Part shown: positions 1 through 11,209 of the stretch, one piece after another | How the letters are laid out: the number at the start of each line of letters is the position of its first letter | Position numbering within the stretch: the first letter of the stretch is position 1 | From: Rhopalosiphum padi | Lineage: Eukaryota; Arthropoda; Insecta; Hemiptera; Aphididae | Length of the DNA stretch: 64,000 bases | Direction: 5' to 3' | Assembly: GCF_020882245.1 (NCBI RefSeq) | Contig: NC_083599.1 | Span: 57,562,748-57,626,747, forward strand | Made by a program: the position numbers and the translations under genes | Notes under the pieces: model-generated | What the model was told of the DNA's origin: nothing | Seen by the model: the letters and a program-made list of their open reading frames with translations, nothing else | The model's database searches: none

Positions 1-3000
1 ATTAATTTATATACCTATATTAAAATAAAAAAGTTGTAAACATTTAATACAGTCTTCATTATGATAATACTTGCCTATACAAATTCAAAAAAAGTAAAAC
101 ATGTTATTGAAACCTAAAAAAACCAACAGTTTATCAATATAATTTTAGAAGGTTTTCTTAATTAGGTAATTTATACTTATAATATATATTTGCTTTGACC
201 ATACGAAAAAAAAATGAAATTGGAGATCTTGTGCAAGTTATTCGTACACTGTATGCCAACGAATAATGCTTTTCAATACACAACTGATAATAAAATAATA
301 CATCATTATCTAGCGCCGAGGTTAAATCACTAGTGCCCTTATTAGTCTTTGTATGCTTTCTGTGTTTTTTATTAAAAAATTACTTATATTAATAGTATCA
401 GTAATTAGATCCTATGTAATAAATATTATAGAAATATTCTTCATGAATAAATAAACATAACATAATCTAGTGTGTTCTGTAATATTGTTAATAATAAATT
501 ATTTATTTTAATAAGGCAATGCATGTATTACAAGTTTTATAAAGATTTAAAATTTTTTTTTGTATGCCTGACGTTACCTCTATAGAGTTGTTAAAATGTT
601 TTAACTTTGACAATTTTTCAATAAAAAATAATGTATGTTGAACTATACATCACATTCTTCAAAAATGTCATCAGTTTAACAATTCACAGCAAACAAAGTG
701 AATTTTTGTTTGTAAAAATATATATCAAATTTTGAATACATTTATTGTTCAAAAATGAAAAGGGGGTAATCATGCTTAGTGAAACACCCTGTATTTAACC
801 ATGACTATTATAAATAAAATATTGTATTTTATTTTCAAATTTGTATGTACTTACAAATTACAATGCGTTATAACCCATGACTACGTTAGTAAAGAATATT
901 AAACAATAGGAAATCAATATATTATAATATAGTATATATGTGCACAGCACAATAATATTATAATGTCACTAGGAGTGAGAGATTATTTTATGTTTCACCG
1001 TCTTTCCTTCTTACTATATATAGACAATTGGCTATATAGTGGTTGTGTGTCCTATATGAATACCTACAATGTATAATAATATATTAGGTATAAACATATT
1101 ATAGTTTTACTTCTAACCCGATTATTTTTCAAAATTGAAATACCTACCTTCAATATACCATACACAATGCGTATTACAAATGTATTTATTAATCGTGTTA
1201 ATAACACATAATATGTATCTGCTTATTGTAACGTAGTTATAGTTATGAAACTACTTTGTCGGTGATAGATCATATATACGTTGATATTTATATTTTATTA
1301 ATTTTCCAAAAATGTCATTAGTACATTTTTTATTTTATTTTCATGAAATCGTTTATATGATACAAATTTGTGTGTGTGTAACACCGACGTTTATTTCGAT
1401 TTGTATCAAGCTAGACTATTCTAACGTATTAGACGGATTATGTGATCAACATTTATCCATTATGCTAGTTATGATATAATTTTTTTAGTTGATGAGTGCT
1501 ATGGGTTAAAGAATAGTATCAGTAGATAATTTAGGTTTAGAGCTGTACACCAAACAATACATAATATGGCTTATTAAAATAGTTGAATACATATTATATG
1601 AAATGGTTTTCATTTTAGAATAGTTATTATACAAATCGTTTGTTATTTGATGGATATTTACCATCCACAATAATTAATTTAGATATTGAATTCAAATTTC
1701 ACTATTGATATTATTTTTGGTGCTAATACAGTTTAAAAACAATGATTAGTAAATCTATATTATGCTATGTAATAATATACTTTTAAAAACACAATATTGG
1801 AATAAACAAAGGTTTGAAGAATAGTAGACAATAGTGTTTAAATAATTTTGCACTGAAGGAAACTAAAAAAAAAAAAAAAGTATATAGCCCCGGAATAAAT
1901 AATAAAACAATAATGATTAAAACGAATTAGCTTACAACAAAAATATACTATAACATACATTTGATTAAATAAAAAATAAAAAAAATTCATATATTTCTGT
2001 CAATTTATAGTTAAATTAATGTTTAATCGGCATATTTTGGACTCTGATTGAATGTTTTCTTTTACAAAAAAATTAGATACCTATTTAAACTATAGGCAAA
2101 TGGCGTGGTTGTATACTTGCAGAAAACTAAAATAAAATGCAAACCACTTGTATATGATTTGAATGTAAAATATAATTTTTATTGTATACACTTTTACTAT
2201 TTTCAACTTAAATTTAAATAATTATATTAATAATAGTAACAATAAAATAGGCGTAAACTAGTTTTGTGTAAATATAATAAATTATTGTAATTATAAGCTT
2301 GTGTAGTCGTGCGATTAAGATGATACACGGTTAGAACATAAATCATTAATGAAATATTAAAAGATATCTATTGCGTAAATATTTTTTAAGATGGATATTT
2401 CTTATTAAGATTGACATGGTTTTCAAACTTACCATAGTCCATACCATTTATAATAATTTATCTTTATTTTTATAGTTTTCTTTTTGGATGAAAAATAATA
2501 ATCGGCGGGAATAATAGTAACTTCATAACCTTAACACTTGAAATTGATAAAATATTTGCGAGACACTCTTATGCGTATATAATACCTATATATTATTAAT
2601 GGTATTATACGTTATTATGATTACGTACCTAAGTAGATTTTGTTTAAGACCCGATATTTAAATGATTAAATAATATTTACTGATATCGATTTAAAATTCT
2701 ATATACGTGGATTGTAATACTTACTTTTATTACTTAAAACTTATAATTTTTCATATATTAATATTGCTATAAAAGATTTAAGAAATATTTATTTGGACTT
2801 TAGAGACGCTGGTCCCATTAATCCAATTCTATGGAGGTTCTTTGAAATATTTTGAAAGTAGTAAGTAGATACAAAAATGAATGAAATAACAAATGTTTGT
2901 AAATCAGCCACGTAAATTATAATTTTAACTTAACCTATATACTAACTGTACTGTGGTATGATTGACCTATTATATTATATTATGGTGCGTTATTTATATG

Positions 3001-5930
3001 CTCTGATCATCAGCACTTTCAACACAAAAGTATAAATAGTATCTGTACTCTCAAGTTATAATATAATTATAAAAACACAAATTCTTTGATCAAATGGCGT
3101 TATTAAAAAAGATAAAATTATTACTATTAAAAAATTAAAAACTAGATATGTCTAAAACATTAAAAATAATTAATTTATTTAGAGAAAAACTTAAAAAAAA
3201 TAATCAGAATTAAATTATTCTACCGGTAGGTATATAATGTAGTTTCAATTTTCGTTTACTACAATACGATGCGTTTTTCAACAAGCAGTTTAACTCATCA
3301 CAAACAAAAAAGTTAAACAAGTGTTTGTCTTAAACATTTTGATCATGGCGACGACGAGTAATTAATTTAAACGGATTTATAATTTAAGTATTTTTTTTAT
3401 TTAATTTTAGTATTATAAATTAATATAATTAAATGAACTTTGCACTTTTTCAAACACAATATTGTCTCATTCCAATAATACTTCTTATTTAATGCATTAT
3501 TAAACTTATTAATTAATTATGTAATTTAAGAATAAAAATTAAATTAACTGTATGAATATTAGTTCATTTTTCTTCATATTATACTAATTGAATTTTCTTT
3601 TAGATCATTCGTTAAATTGTATTATTTCATCTGAAGTATACAATATACATTTATTATATATATAAATATATATAGGTACCTTTCTATATTATTAGTCGTA
3701 TCGAAATATTAATAAGTATATATTCAAGACTATATGAGATACCACGTTTTTTAAATGGATATAATTGTAATAGTTTATTTTATTAAGTCAAAATTAAAAT
3801 GTTTTCAATTATAATTGTGATTTATTAAATTGTTGACATACAATTATAAACTATTCTTGTATTAACTTTCTCTTTATAAATCCATACCAAAACTTTCCAA
3901 TATACTCTTTTATTATCGATTCCGATAATACATAAAACAATACTCCAATTTTAATATGAAAAAACGAATATATGTACAATATAATATGGTAATCTATGTT
4001 TCGAATTTTAGTTAAATTTCTTATTTTTTACTTATGAGATTATCATTTGACATTTTATCAAAAATTATGAGTTCTGATTGATTAAAATTTGATTGAGATA
4101 ACATGATACCGGATAACAAAATTTTATATCAATAATTGTATATAAATAAATAATAAGATACTTTTTTTAAGTTTCGATATTACTTATATTTTCACAATAT
4201 GTCCTTAGTTATTGGACAATAAGAAGTATAATTTTAATTTCATACTTTATCAACGCGTATATGAATACTGAAATAATTTATAACTTAAAAATCTATTTTG
4301 GTCTGATGACAGCTCTATAATGTCAGCGAAGGTGCTTATATGTAATACGCAAATTATTTATTGCAAAAATAATAAGAAAAAAATTTAATACTATACATTA
4401 ACTATTAAGCTTAACTGTGGCTTTTATATGAGCTTGGAATTCGGTGTTCCTTTCTTTTTAAGAGAAATGTCAGGTTTTTCAAAAGAACTGTGGTTTTTTT
4501 AGTTAAAAAAAGTAAAAAGTATAATTACAAATTAAATACTTGATTTATTTATACATATAAATACTTACGTATATTTTACGAGCATACTATTCTTTGTTAA
4601 TTTGGAACGTTAGTACGAAAATTCCTATGGGTATTTTTTCCATATGACTCTGTCACCAACAAATTAATAATCATTAATAGACTTTACAAACTGTAGTACA
4701 CTTATAAAAACAATCTTGCGAGGTCTTGTATTACATTTTTATCGGCACTTAAAAAAAACTATCAACATAATAATATGATGTGCATAGAAAATGAAAAACA
4801 CATTTAGTAGTACTGAAGTTGAAAATTGAAGTATTTTTTTCTACTGTGAAAATAAGTGTATTCAGACAAAAAAAAACACTATTTACTGTTAACTCGATAA
4901 ATGTATTGCTCTGCTCAGAATTTAATATGTGTAGCCGTGTAGGTGAAACATGTGAATAATATAATAAATTATATTTATTTTTTTATAATTACTTTTAATC
5001 CCAATAACAATAGCGGAATGAATCAATTTTTACACGGACGTGAATCGCAATAAAAATGTATTAGGTATCTTGTATTTGGTGCCTGTAAATAACGCATTAG
5101 AATGGGTATAGTTTTAGAAGTTTTTACAATCAGGTTAAAACATACTTCACTAATGTAAAAAAAAAAACACAAAACTTAGGGTCACTACAATAACTCGTAT
5201 AATAATTTGAAAAATGAAAACAATTATATTATAGCTGCAATTGAAAAAATAGGTTTAAAAATAAAATCTAGACAATATTATGATTTATGACTAAATAGAA
5301 AATATTTGTTTAAAACTAAAAGAGCTGATATCCTATACAATTCAGTGGATCTGCAAGGTGCTTATATACTTGTACTTGTTGCATTTTGTTCTGATAAAAT
5401 ATCGATACATATTTTCATTCACGTTCAATTGAATACTACCTATTTGTATTCGCACGGATGTAATATATAGCAGATACCTATTCTTATTATTTCATAACGA
5501 ACGGAACGGACGGAAGCTGAGATATAAAATATAAATGCCCATTTCTATTCTCCTAGCTGAACGATTCTAATAAAGTGTCTATACCTATTGAATATGATAT
5601 ACATGATGTACAGTAAGTTTGGAAACGAACATTATACTTAGATTGATTGGGACTGATAAACGATAATATATGATATAATTAATGAGGTTATCAAATATTT
5701 TATAAAGTATCTGTAATTGCTTCATGTAGTTAATAAAATATGCATACAGTAACTAAGTGCTTCCATATATATTTTATTGAAAATCTGGTAAAATATAAAC
5801 TATATGTGTGTTGAAAATGTTGAAGGCGCGTCGCCGTCGTGCTGGTCGGAAACTTTTGTATGACCATTGGAATGGATGCATTATTATATTCTAAGATCTG
5901 GAAGTACTTATTCGAGAATTTCAATAAAAA
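1..5930. other. AT-rich gene-free stretch
   Basis: I see no coding region here on either strand. The sequence is A/T homopolymers and short aphid-style motifs (taggtacctac, ataatattataat). The only repeat I can name is a single transposon-like end near 752-796, listed separately. Splice-like strings such as the minus-strand GTAAGT near 2427 have no open frame next to them that I could follow. It is best read as intergenic or deep intronic DNA. Confidence 0.6.
752..796 (+). mobile_element. single right end of the gattcacc TIR family
   Basis: The block agggggtaatcatgcttagt followed by gaaacaccctgtat matches the right terminus of the TIR family that is complete at 7092-7574 and 36447-37090. Those copies read gggggtgagcatt then tgaatcact or tgattcat. 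I found no matching left end within about 700 bp upstream, so this is a truncated copy or a chance survivor of one end. Confidence 0.45.
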
Positions 5931-5937
5931 AAAAATG

Positions 5938-6035
5938 TAGGCAAGTGGGTACTGCTCTGATTTACAACAGTAGTTGCCAAGTGGGTTACTGTAGTAATGC
6001 TATAATGGGTATGTTAAATTTGAATTGAATGATCG
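5938..6035 (+). repeat. interspersed ~100-bp repeat, copy 1 of 4
   Basis: This copy contains caagtgggtactgctctg, then acaacagtag, then caagtgggttactgtagtaa and a tttgaattgaatgat tail. The same ordered blocks recur at 32115-32206 (same strand) and, as reverse complements, at 24994-25097 and 58216-58320. The copies are diverged by many substitutions, so the family is old. No coding capacity and no terminal inverted repeat are visible. I believe this is part of a longer aphid repeat, but that is from memory of sequence style rather than a search. Confidence 0.65.
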
Positions 6036-6510
6036 TAGACGATTTGACATGTACATCACCAAGTAAATTATTTGATAAGTTTTTGATATTTCTAGTAGTA
6101 TATTAATTTATTATATTTTAAATACTTATTATGATTGTTTGATTAAATTTTTCCCCAAAACATCGCATTTATTATAATTATACATTTATAAATTATAATG
6201 ATAATTATATTTAGATCATAAATATTATTATATTATTTTCATTAATTTTTTTGAAAATAAAAGCATTTTGACTGCCCCAAAAAGTGATGAATCTAGCGGG
6301 ACCATCGGGCGAAACACATACTCATATCATTGTAAAATCATCAAAACACATACATTTCTCCGTTCGGAATCTAAAGCGTAGACTGATATTATTATTATTA
6401 TCATTGGTATATAGGCACATATCGCATTATTATTATTAATAATAATATAATAACGATGTATAGCAAGTCGTAGGGGGCCGTGTCTGTCTTTCGTCCGTCG
6501 ATCGGGGTTC

Positions 6511-6705
6511 ATGACACGGCGGCGATCAGGAAATACTGACGATTACTACTACTACTACTACTACTACTACAACAACAACAACGATCCCGACCACCACAAC
6601 TACAACAACATCGACGACGGATATATTGGTCAGCTCTCGAGTGACCTTGATTATTTATGCCGGTGCGTTGCGAAAGCAAAAGAGAAACATAGTACAACAG
6701 CGTAG
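6511..6705 (+). CDS. low-complexity small ORF in the CpG island (doubtful)
   Basis: Sixty-four codons start at ATG 6511. After MTRRRSGNTDD the frame runs through nine Tyr and four Asn codons from the TAC/AAC microsatellite, then DPDHHNYNNIDDGYIGQLSS and a short tail ending at TAG. Third positions are GC-rich (GAC, CAC, AAC, ATC) compared with the surrounding DNA, which is why I list it. No domain, signal peptide or family is recognised. The opposite strand is also open for 62 codons, so this may be a by-product of a triplet repeat. Confidence 0.18.
   Translation: MTRRRSGNTDDYYYYYYYYYNNNNDPDHHNYNNIDDGYIGQLSSDLDYLCRCVAKAKEKHSTTA
6544..6582 (+). repeat. (TAC)9(AAC)4 compound microsatellite
   Basis: Nine perfect TAC units from 6544 are followed by four AAC units to 6582. 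The tract sits at the left side of the CpG-rich island and could encode Tyr/Asn runs in one frame. Confidence 0.95.
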
Positions 6706-7091
6706 AGCCGTGTTATATACGTATTATAGAGGTACCTACGTAATACGGCGCGGGCCAAAAGTTCGGTTGCGATCGCTGCCGATGTGCGTAAAAATAAAAA
6801 CGACCGACGACGACCACTATATTATTATTATTTATTATAATACGTCGACAACACGGCGGCCGACCTCTTGACGATGCGGCGGCGGCGGTGGTTTCGCGCT
6901 GGGCCGCGGTGTTGCGCGCGTCCGACGAACGTTGCGCGTTTCACGTTCGGTTGGGTTAGGTTAGTGTTTTTATTTATTCTCCTGTGACGGTTACGCCGCG
7001 GCCGTCTCGTCACGAGTTGTTATAGTCGTCGTAGTCGACGACGACATTAATAACAGTGTAATAGTATTATAATATTATAATCACATGTGTA

Positions 7092-7574
7092 TATACAGAG
7101 TGATTCACCGAGTATGCTCATCCCTCACCCCCGCCCACCACCACACCCCTCAGACCATTTTTTCGTTTAATATAATTTGGTTATTCAAATTTTGATTTTT
7201 GGAATCTACAGGTATACTACGGGTATTATATCACTATATTATCCTTATCATATGATGATGAATTTTAATGACTACGGGCATTACGTAAAGTTATTCGTTC
7301 AATTTTTGAATAAGGTATTAAACTAACATTTTCAGAAAAATTGTCCGCTCAATAAAATACAGTAGAAAACGGGATTCTCATTTTCTTATTTGAAAAAATA
7401 AAAGTTTGTTTTGCCACATGACGCTCCACAAGTATAGGTAGTACAAAAAGTCTCAATAATTATAGAAAATATGGTATTTAAGTCTATTTCAAAAATATAA
7501 AAAAATTGAATTTGAATAAATTCACTATTAAAGGAGAAATGGGGGTGAGCATTATTGGTGATTCATACTGTATA
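7092..7574. mobile_element. TIR-type MITE, gattcacc family, complete copy A
   Basis: The left end reads tatacagagtgattcaccga and continues gtatgctcatccctcaccc. The right end reads gggggtgagcattattggtg then attcatactgtata, the imperfect inverse of the left end. The length is about 480 bp and it lacks coding capacity, so it is non-autonomous. Internal blocks such as cgggattctcatttt near 7370 align with the second full copy at 36447-37090, showing true family membership. The superfamily is not assigned because the target-site duplication cannot be separated from the TATA-rich flanks. Confidence 0.85.
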
Positions 7575-7579
7575 TTATA

Positions 7580-8880
7580 GAACATACACACACACACATG
7601 TACACGTCTACGTACATTTATCCACCACGTCATTATAGGTCAACACTATATTATTGCAGCGTTCGAACCGTGCCCCGGCGTCGACGCGCCCACACGTTAA
7701 TTTTATTATTTATATTATTATTATACTATCGTCGTTGTATGGCGTGTTTATATTATTAAATTAGTGCAGTACAAGCCATAAAGAGTTACTAATATTAGCG
7801 CATTCGTATGCGCTTACAAATTATAAGCTCAAACGCTTATATTACTACAAAAAAAAAAAAAAAACTGAACAATAATTTAAAAAAAGTAGTCAAAATATTT
7901 TTTTAAATATATTTCATTAATTATTAACGTCACTTGATCATTTTATTTTTTTCCCCCATAAATTACGAATATTAATAAAATATAAGTTATATATTTAATT
8001 ATAAAATGTATTCGTTCTCAATGAGGATTTGAATCGACTTGACCAGATCCGTCCTTGACTCCTCGGGAAGCATTAGCTATAACTATATATCTTAACTATC
8101 AAAGTAATCGAAAAATACTCCAATTATTTACAAAATATACTATTTAACATCAAAATATTACGTAAAAAATTTGTATTTCACTAAGATTGTTCAATGGTTG
8201 AATGAAAATATTCGAAATTTCAAAATAAATGCTACTGGAACTTTACAGATATGATTATCTGTCAAGTTACATTATAGGTATAGGTTTTTTGTCGTGTGTT
8301 TGTTTAGCTCTATGCGAGAACGTGTATGTGTTTTTTTATGTGGGATAATTTTTACAGGAGGGCGGTAATCCGATTATACTTCATCGTGTGCATCTTGTTT
8401 TCAATAGGAAATTAGGCCTGTTGGTTGTAGTTCTTTTGCTACGATATATAATATTATTACACTTGAAATTTTCAACAATTATTTATAATCGAATAATATA
8501 CTATAAAAACTATGTTTGACTTTTTATTTTCATAATTTCATTAATATATATTACTAATTATTAAATATTGATATTCCGGCAACGCGTCGTCGCCGTTTCG
8601 CGCCCACGGCCTTACATATTATTGCGGGTATGTGCACAAAATATATTTATAAAAGTACTACGTTCGTTGGTTATAACGTAGGTATTAAATTTACGTAACG
8701 CATTTCCAATATAGATTCTTCGTATAATGAATAATATATTGACCTTTTACCAACGTATTGCTTATAAGTCATAATAAACGGGCAAGGAGAGTTTTAACAA
8801 AAGATCACATTATAATAATATTATATTACGATTTAAAAATATCCCGAACTAACTATAAAGTGTTAACATGTAAAATCAAA
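7580..8880. other. gene-free stretch with small GC patch
   Basis: AT-rich sequence with a (CA)n-like tract near 7587-7598, a poly-A near 7850 and a short CpG patch at 8578-8612 (ggcaacgcgtcgtcgccgtt). A tRNA-like SINE head at 8020-8100 is listed separately. No coding region is seen. Confidence 0.5.
8020..8100 (-). repeat. tRNA-like SINE head (degenerate), copy 1
   Basis: On the minus strand GATTCAAATCC at 8025-8035 matches the RNA polymerase III B box (GGTTCGANTCC) at most positions. About 50 nt upstream lies TAGCTAATGC, which resembles an A box. The spacing is what tRNA-derived SINEs need. A cloverleaf does not fold convincingly, so it is not a functional tRNA. A second block with the same layout occurs at 26105-26200 on the same strand. 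Confidence 0.35.
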
Positions 8881-9302
8881 ACCGATGACAGTGCACAGCG
8901 ATGCGCGTTATCGCATCGCCGTCAACAATAAGTAAATTTTCTCTGATTCCATAATAATTAACGGATCCGCATTGATCATTTTAAACGTGTGTACCGTCAG
9001 CCACCTACTTGTACTTCACATGATTAGTATCGCGCACATATATTATAATGTAAACACTGTGCTGAGTGTGCTAAGTACACGCGCGCGACTGCCGCAGTCC
9101 AATGACGCAATCACGTGACGCAGACCCGGCGCTCTCAAAACGTCTTTTCGCGCTCTCGTCGACGACACACGCGCTCGCCACTATAACATTAAAATATCAT
9201 TGAAATGCATTATGCCCGCCGACCTCGTATCGTGTGCACTTCACAGTCCACACGATATTATTATATCATATATGTTATAGTGTATTATTATACGTACGTG
9301 TG
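8880..9302 (+). promoter_or_regulatory. CpG-rich promoter-like island with CCAAT, C/EBP-ATF-like and E-box sites
   Basis: This GC-elevated island lies just upstream of the coding-like exon at 9303. Visible sites in close order are CCAAT at 9099-9103, TGACGCAA at 9103-9110 (CRE/C-EBP-like half sites) and the palindromic E-box TCACGTGA at 9111-9118 (bHLH-ZIP type, USF/MITF/TFEB class). No TATA box is apparent close to the ATG, as in CpG-type promoters. The downstream part (9119-9302) is probably 5' UTR and holds three short upstream ATG frames. Promoter function is inferred from composition and site clustering. Confidence 0.45.
8898..8919. repeat. perfect GC-rich hairpin (8-bp stem, 6-nt loop)
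   Basis: GCGATGCG at 8898-8905 and CGCATCGC at 8912-8919 are exact inverse complements around the loop cgttat. It lies in the promoter-like island, so it may be a protein-binding dyad or an RNA stem if transcribed. No known factor is assigned. Confidence 0.8.
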
Positions 9303-9303
9303 A
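9205..9303 (+). CDS. upstream ORF overlapping the candidate start codon (uORF)
   Basis: The ATG at 9205 opens a 32-codon frame beginning MHYARRPRIVCTSQS. Its TGA stop (9301-9303) overlaps the next start as TGATG. A second frame starts at 9212 (MPADLVSCALHSPHD) and stops at TAG. If the island is transcribed rightward, these uORFs would precede the main ATG. TGATG overlaps are known from termination-reinitiation, but use here is inferred. Translation is unproven. Confidence 0.25.
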   Translation: MHYARRPRIVCTSQSTRYYYIIYVIVYYYTYV

Positions 9304-9356
9304 TGCCGGTCAAAGTCGAGGACGATAAAGGAAAGACAACCCCGACGGTGAAGGGA
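9303..9356 (+). CDS. candidate first coding exon (unrecognised protein)
   Basis: From ATG 9303 the frame reads MPVKVEDDKGKTTPTVKG, 18 codons with a strongly coding-like, GC-rich third position (GTC, GAG, GAC, ACC, CCG, ACG, GTG, AAG) quite unlike the flanking DNA. It ends at GTATGT (9357-9362), a good insect 5' splice site, in phase 0. An alternative donor lies at 9364 (GTG|GTAGCT). Without splicing the frame stops after five more codons. It follows directly on a CpG-rich promoter-like island. The peptide is charged, with no signal sequence or domain, and I do not recognise the gene. No matching downstream exon was found with confidence. Confidence 0.45.
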
Positions 9357-9362
9357 GTATGT

Positions 9363-10380
9363 GGTAGCTCATAGAGAATATTAAAAATCGTATTTGAAAA
9401 AAAAGTTATAATTTTTTTATGACGTTGTGTGTACATTTCTTTCGGGAAAGACCCCGAGGTATACTTGTATCACTTCTTTTTAGAATTTTTGGTCGGATTA
9501 GTTTTTAGTTTCGATTTTTTTAAACACGGCGGTGACTTCATTCAAAAACGATTGAAGTTTTTATAATATTGATGATACCAGGGAGGGTTCCTGTAGGGTT
9601 AGACTGGTCGTCTGCAAATAATTCCAGTATAGAGGATTTTAGGGTGTACGAGTATGTATAAAAGAGAAAGAAAAGTCATAAAGTATTCGGAAACGATTCA
9701 GATTTTGATAATAAATGCAAGCTTTTATTAATCTGCAGAATTACCTCAGTTATTATCTATCTAGTAATTACTATTTACCATATTGTATGGTTTCAACAAA
9801 TGTATATTTTAATGTAGAATATCTTCCAAAAATGTACATTTTAATTATACTCAAATATTTTAATTTTTTATATTTTATAAAAACATACGTATTATAGGCA
9901 GGCGTAACTATATTATATGTAAATAGTAACTAGTAATAAGTACCTACCAATGGATTAACAAATGAAAAGTGTTATTATAACAAGACTAAAGTAAAACTTA
10001 AATACGTAGCTACACGCTAGATCCTAGTGTTATTTATCATGGTTTTTACTATTGACATGTGTATGATGTATGTGGTTATAAAGTTATAATATATATCATG
10101 AGTGGAAAATTATTTGAACGCTACGTGCAAGAAATTACTTTTATTTTTTCGAATGTGCCATGAAAAATATTATACACATATATATTATATATATATTATT
10201 ATATTCAATGTTGTAAGAACATAATTATCGTAAATTTATTGTAGGTATAATTAATATAGGTATTAATATAAAAAAATGTTAATTTAGGTACTATAATTAA
10301 TATAATAACATTACTTTGTTAATTATTTATTTTCTTAATGTGATTTTTTTTGTTTAATACTTGATGCCAATTCATTGATA
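9363..10380 (+). other. intron-like AT-rich stretch
   Basis: If the 9303 exon is real, this is the start of its first intron. It is AT-rich. A 60-codon frame at 9715-9897 has the Leu/Tyr/Asn-rich composition of random AT DNA and is not called. Confidence 0.4.
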
Positions 10381-10712
10381 TTTGGTTTATAATTAGTAAC
10401 TTTTAATTAAGTACATGTGGCACTGCATTCATCAGTCAGTCGGATTCTTAAATCAGATTTTATAAAATTAATTTCTGAAAATAGTCACTCGCACACTAGT
10501 GCTACTATTTTTAAAGTGGAATAATCTTGTGAAATTGCATTCTACGTACACTTTCAAAATCGTTTTCCTTATGTTTACTATCAATCACGTTGAATTCCTT
10601 CCAATAATTCATTTCTCAGTACAATCAATTTTTCTTTCCATAATATGGTACTCAATTGAAAATCTACAAGCTGTATTTCAAAATCATCTAAATTCGACCA
10701 TTTAAATACTTT
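10381..10712 (-). pseudogene. decayed hAT transposase C-terminus (GTF2IRD2/ZBED/FAM200-like)
   Basis: On the minus strand the reading contains, in order, NLDDFEIQLVDFQLSTILWK, a broken middle, DYSTLKIVAL, LFSEINFIKSDLRIRLTDE and LKVTNYKP. These match the C-terminal hAT dimerisation region of domesticated and transposon hAT proteins, where the same order is YxxLKxVAL, an LFSxMNFIKSxxRSRLTDE block, and a final LxVTxYxP. In-frame stops (a stop just before LFS, another before LKVTNY, several before the tyrosine block) and an apparent deletion after VAL show that it is dead. Only the 3' end of the gene is present, and no hAT ends were found around it. In the host it would have acted as a transposase, and nothing suggests domestication. 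Confidence 0.85.
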
Positions 10713-10738
10713 TAAGTTACGTTAATATTTTAATTTTT

Positions 10739-10760
10739 CGCGTGCTACTTAGAGCACGCG
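10739..10760. repeat. perfect hairpin beside the hAT relic
   Basis: CGCGTGCT (10739-10746) and AGCACGCG (10753-10760) are exact inverse complements around acttag. It lies about 30 bp beyond the upstream side of the hAT pseudogene, so it may be a piece of the same element. It has the same stem and loop lengths as the hairpin at 8898-8919 but a different sequence. Confidence 0.75.
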
Positions 10761-10897
10761 TCACATGGATACATATTTTATTATTGTTTCGATATTGGAG
10801 ATTTTAATACATCAATAATATAAATGGTAATAATATTGTCTAAAATTATTATAAAATTACATATACCTACCTATTATAATAGTTATAATAGAGATAT

Positions 10898-10922
10898 ACT
10901 AATATATACAGTATATATTAGT
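10898..10922. repeat. AT-rich inverted repeat, 11-bp arms
   Basis: actaatatata (10898-10908) pairs exactly with tatatattagt (10912-10922) across a 3-nt centre. Dinucleotide-type composition makes chance more likely than for the GC-rich hairpins. Confidence 0.6.
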
Positions 10923-11039
10923 TGTATATTATTATACGTACACTTCCTATATTATTGATGCCCACGAAAAGTCTACGGTTGTGCCTATAGAATACAAATA
11001 ACGCATGCATACAAATGACATATATTTTTTTAATTTCAG

Positions 11040-11167
11040 GCGTAGTGCCAACGATAAGACCGTTTAACTTTCATCACGAATCTCGTAGACACTATTTGCG
11101 TTCAAGTGTTGAAATATATATATATATAATATTTAATAAATTCACGTGTACATGTGTATGTGTAAAA
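11040..11167 (+). CDS. possible internal exon (weak)
   Basis: A good acceptor, ttttttaatttcag, ends at 11039. One frame after it begins GVVPTIRPFNFHHESRRHYL (first G shared with a prior exon) and stays open to a possible donor AAAAT|GTAAGT near 11167. Its phase does not fit the main GTATGT donor at 9357 but does fit the weaker GTAGCT donor at 9364. The second half is Tyr/Ile-rich and looks random. No family is recognised. Confidence 0.15.
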
Positions 11168-11209
11168 TGTAAGTTATCTTCTTGGAATAATTCGGGAAGA
11201 AGCGTATGA

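Larger units (their letters stand above)
6480..7050. promoter_or_regulatory. CpG-rich island, possible promoter / 5' exon region
   Basis: GC content and CpG density rise sharply above the AT background, for example cggcggcggcggtggtttcg near 6875 and gttacgccgcggccgtctcg near 6990. A triplet run sits inside the island. Open frames exist on both strands (an arginine-rich minus frame at 6828-7013, plus frames at 6511-6705 and 6626-6871), which is expected when CpG-rich DNA lacks TA-rich stops. No single frame can be chosen. A promoter or first-exon role is inferred from composition only. Confidence 0.4.

Noticed and set aside
6951..6968. gttgggttaggttag as a telomeric TTAGG tract
   Set aside because: Only two or three imperfect units inside a CpG island, with no array.
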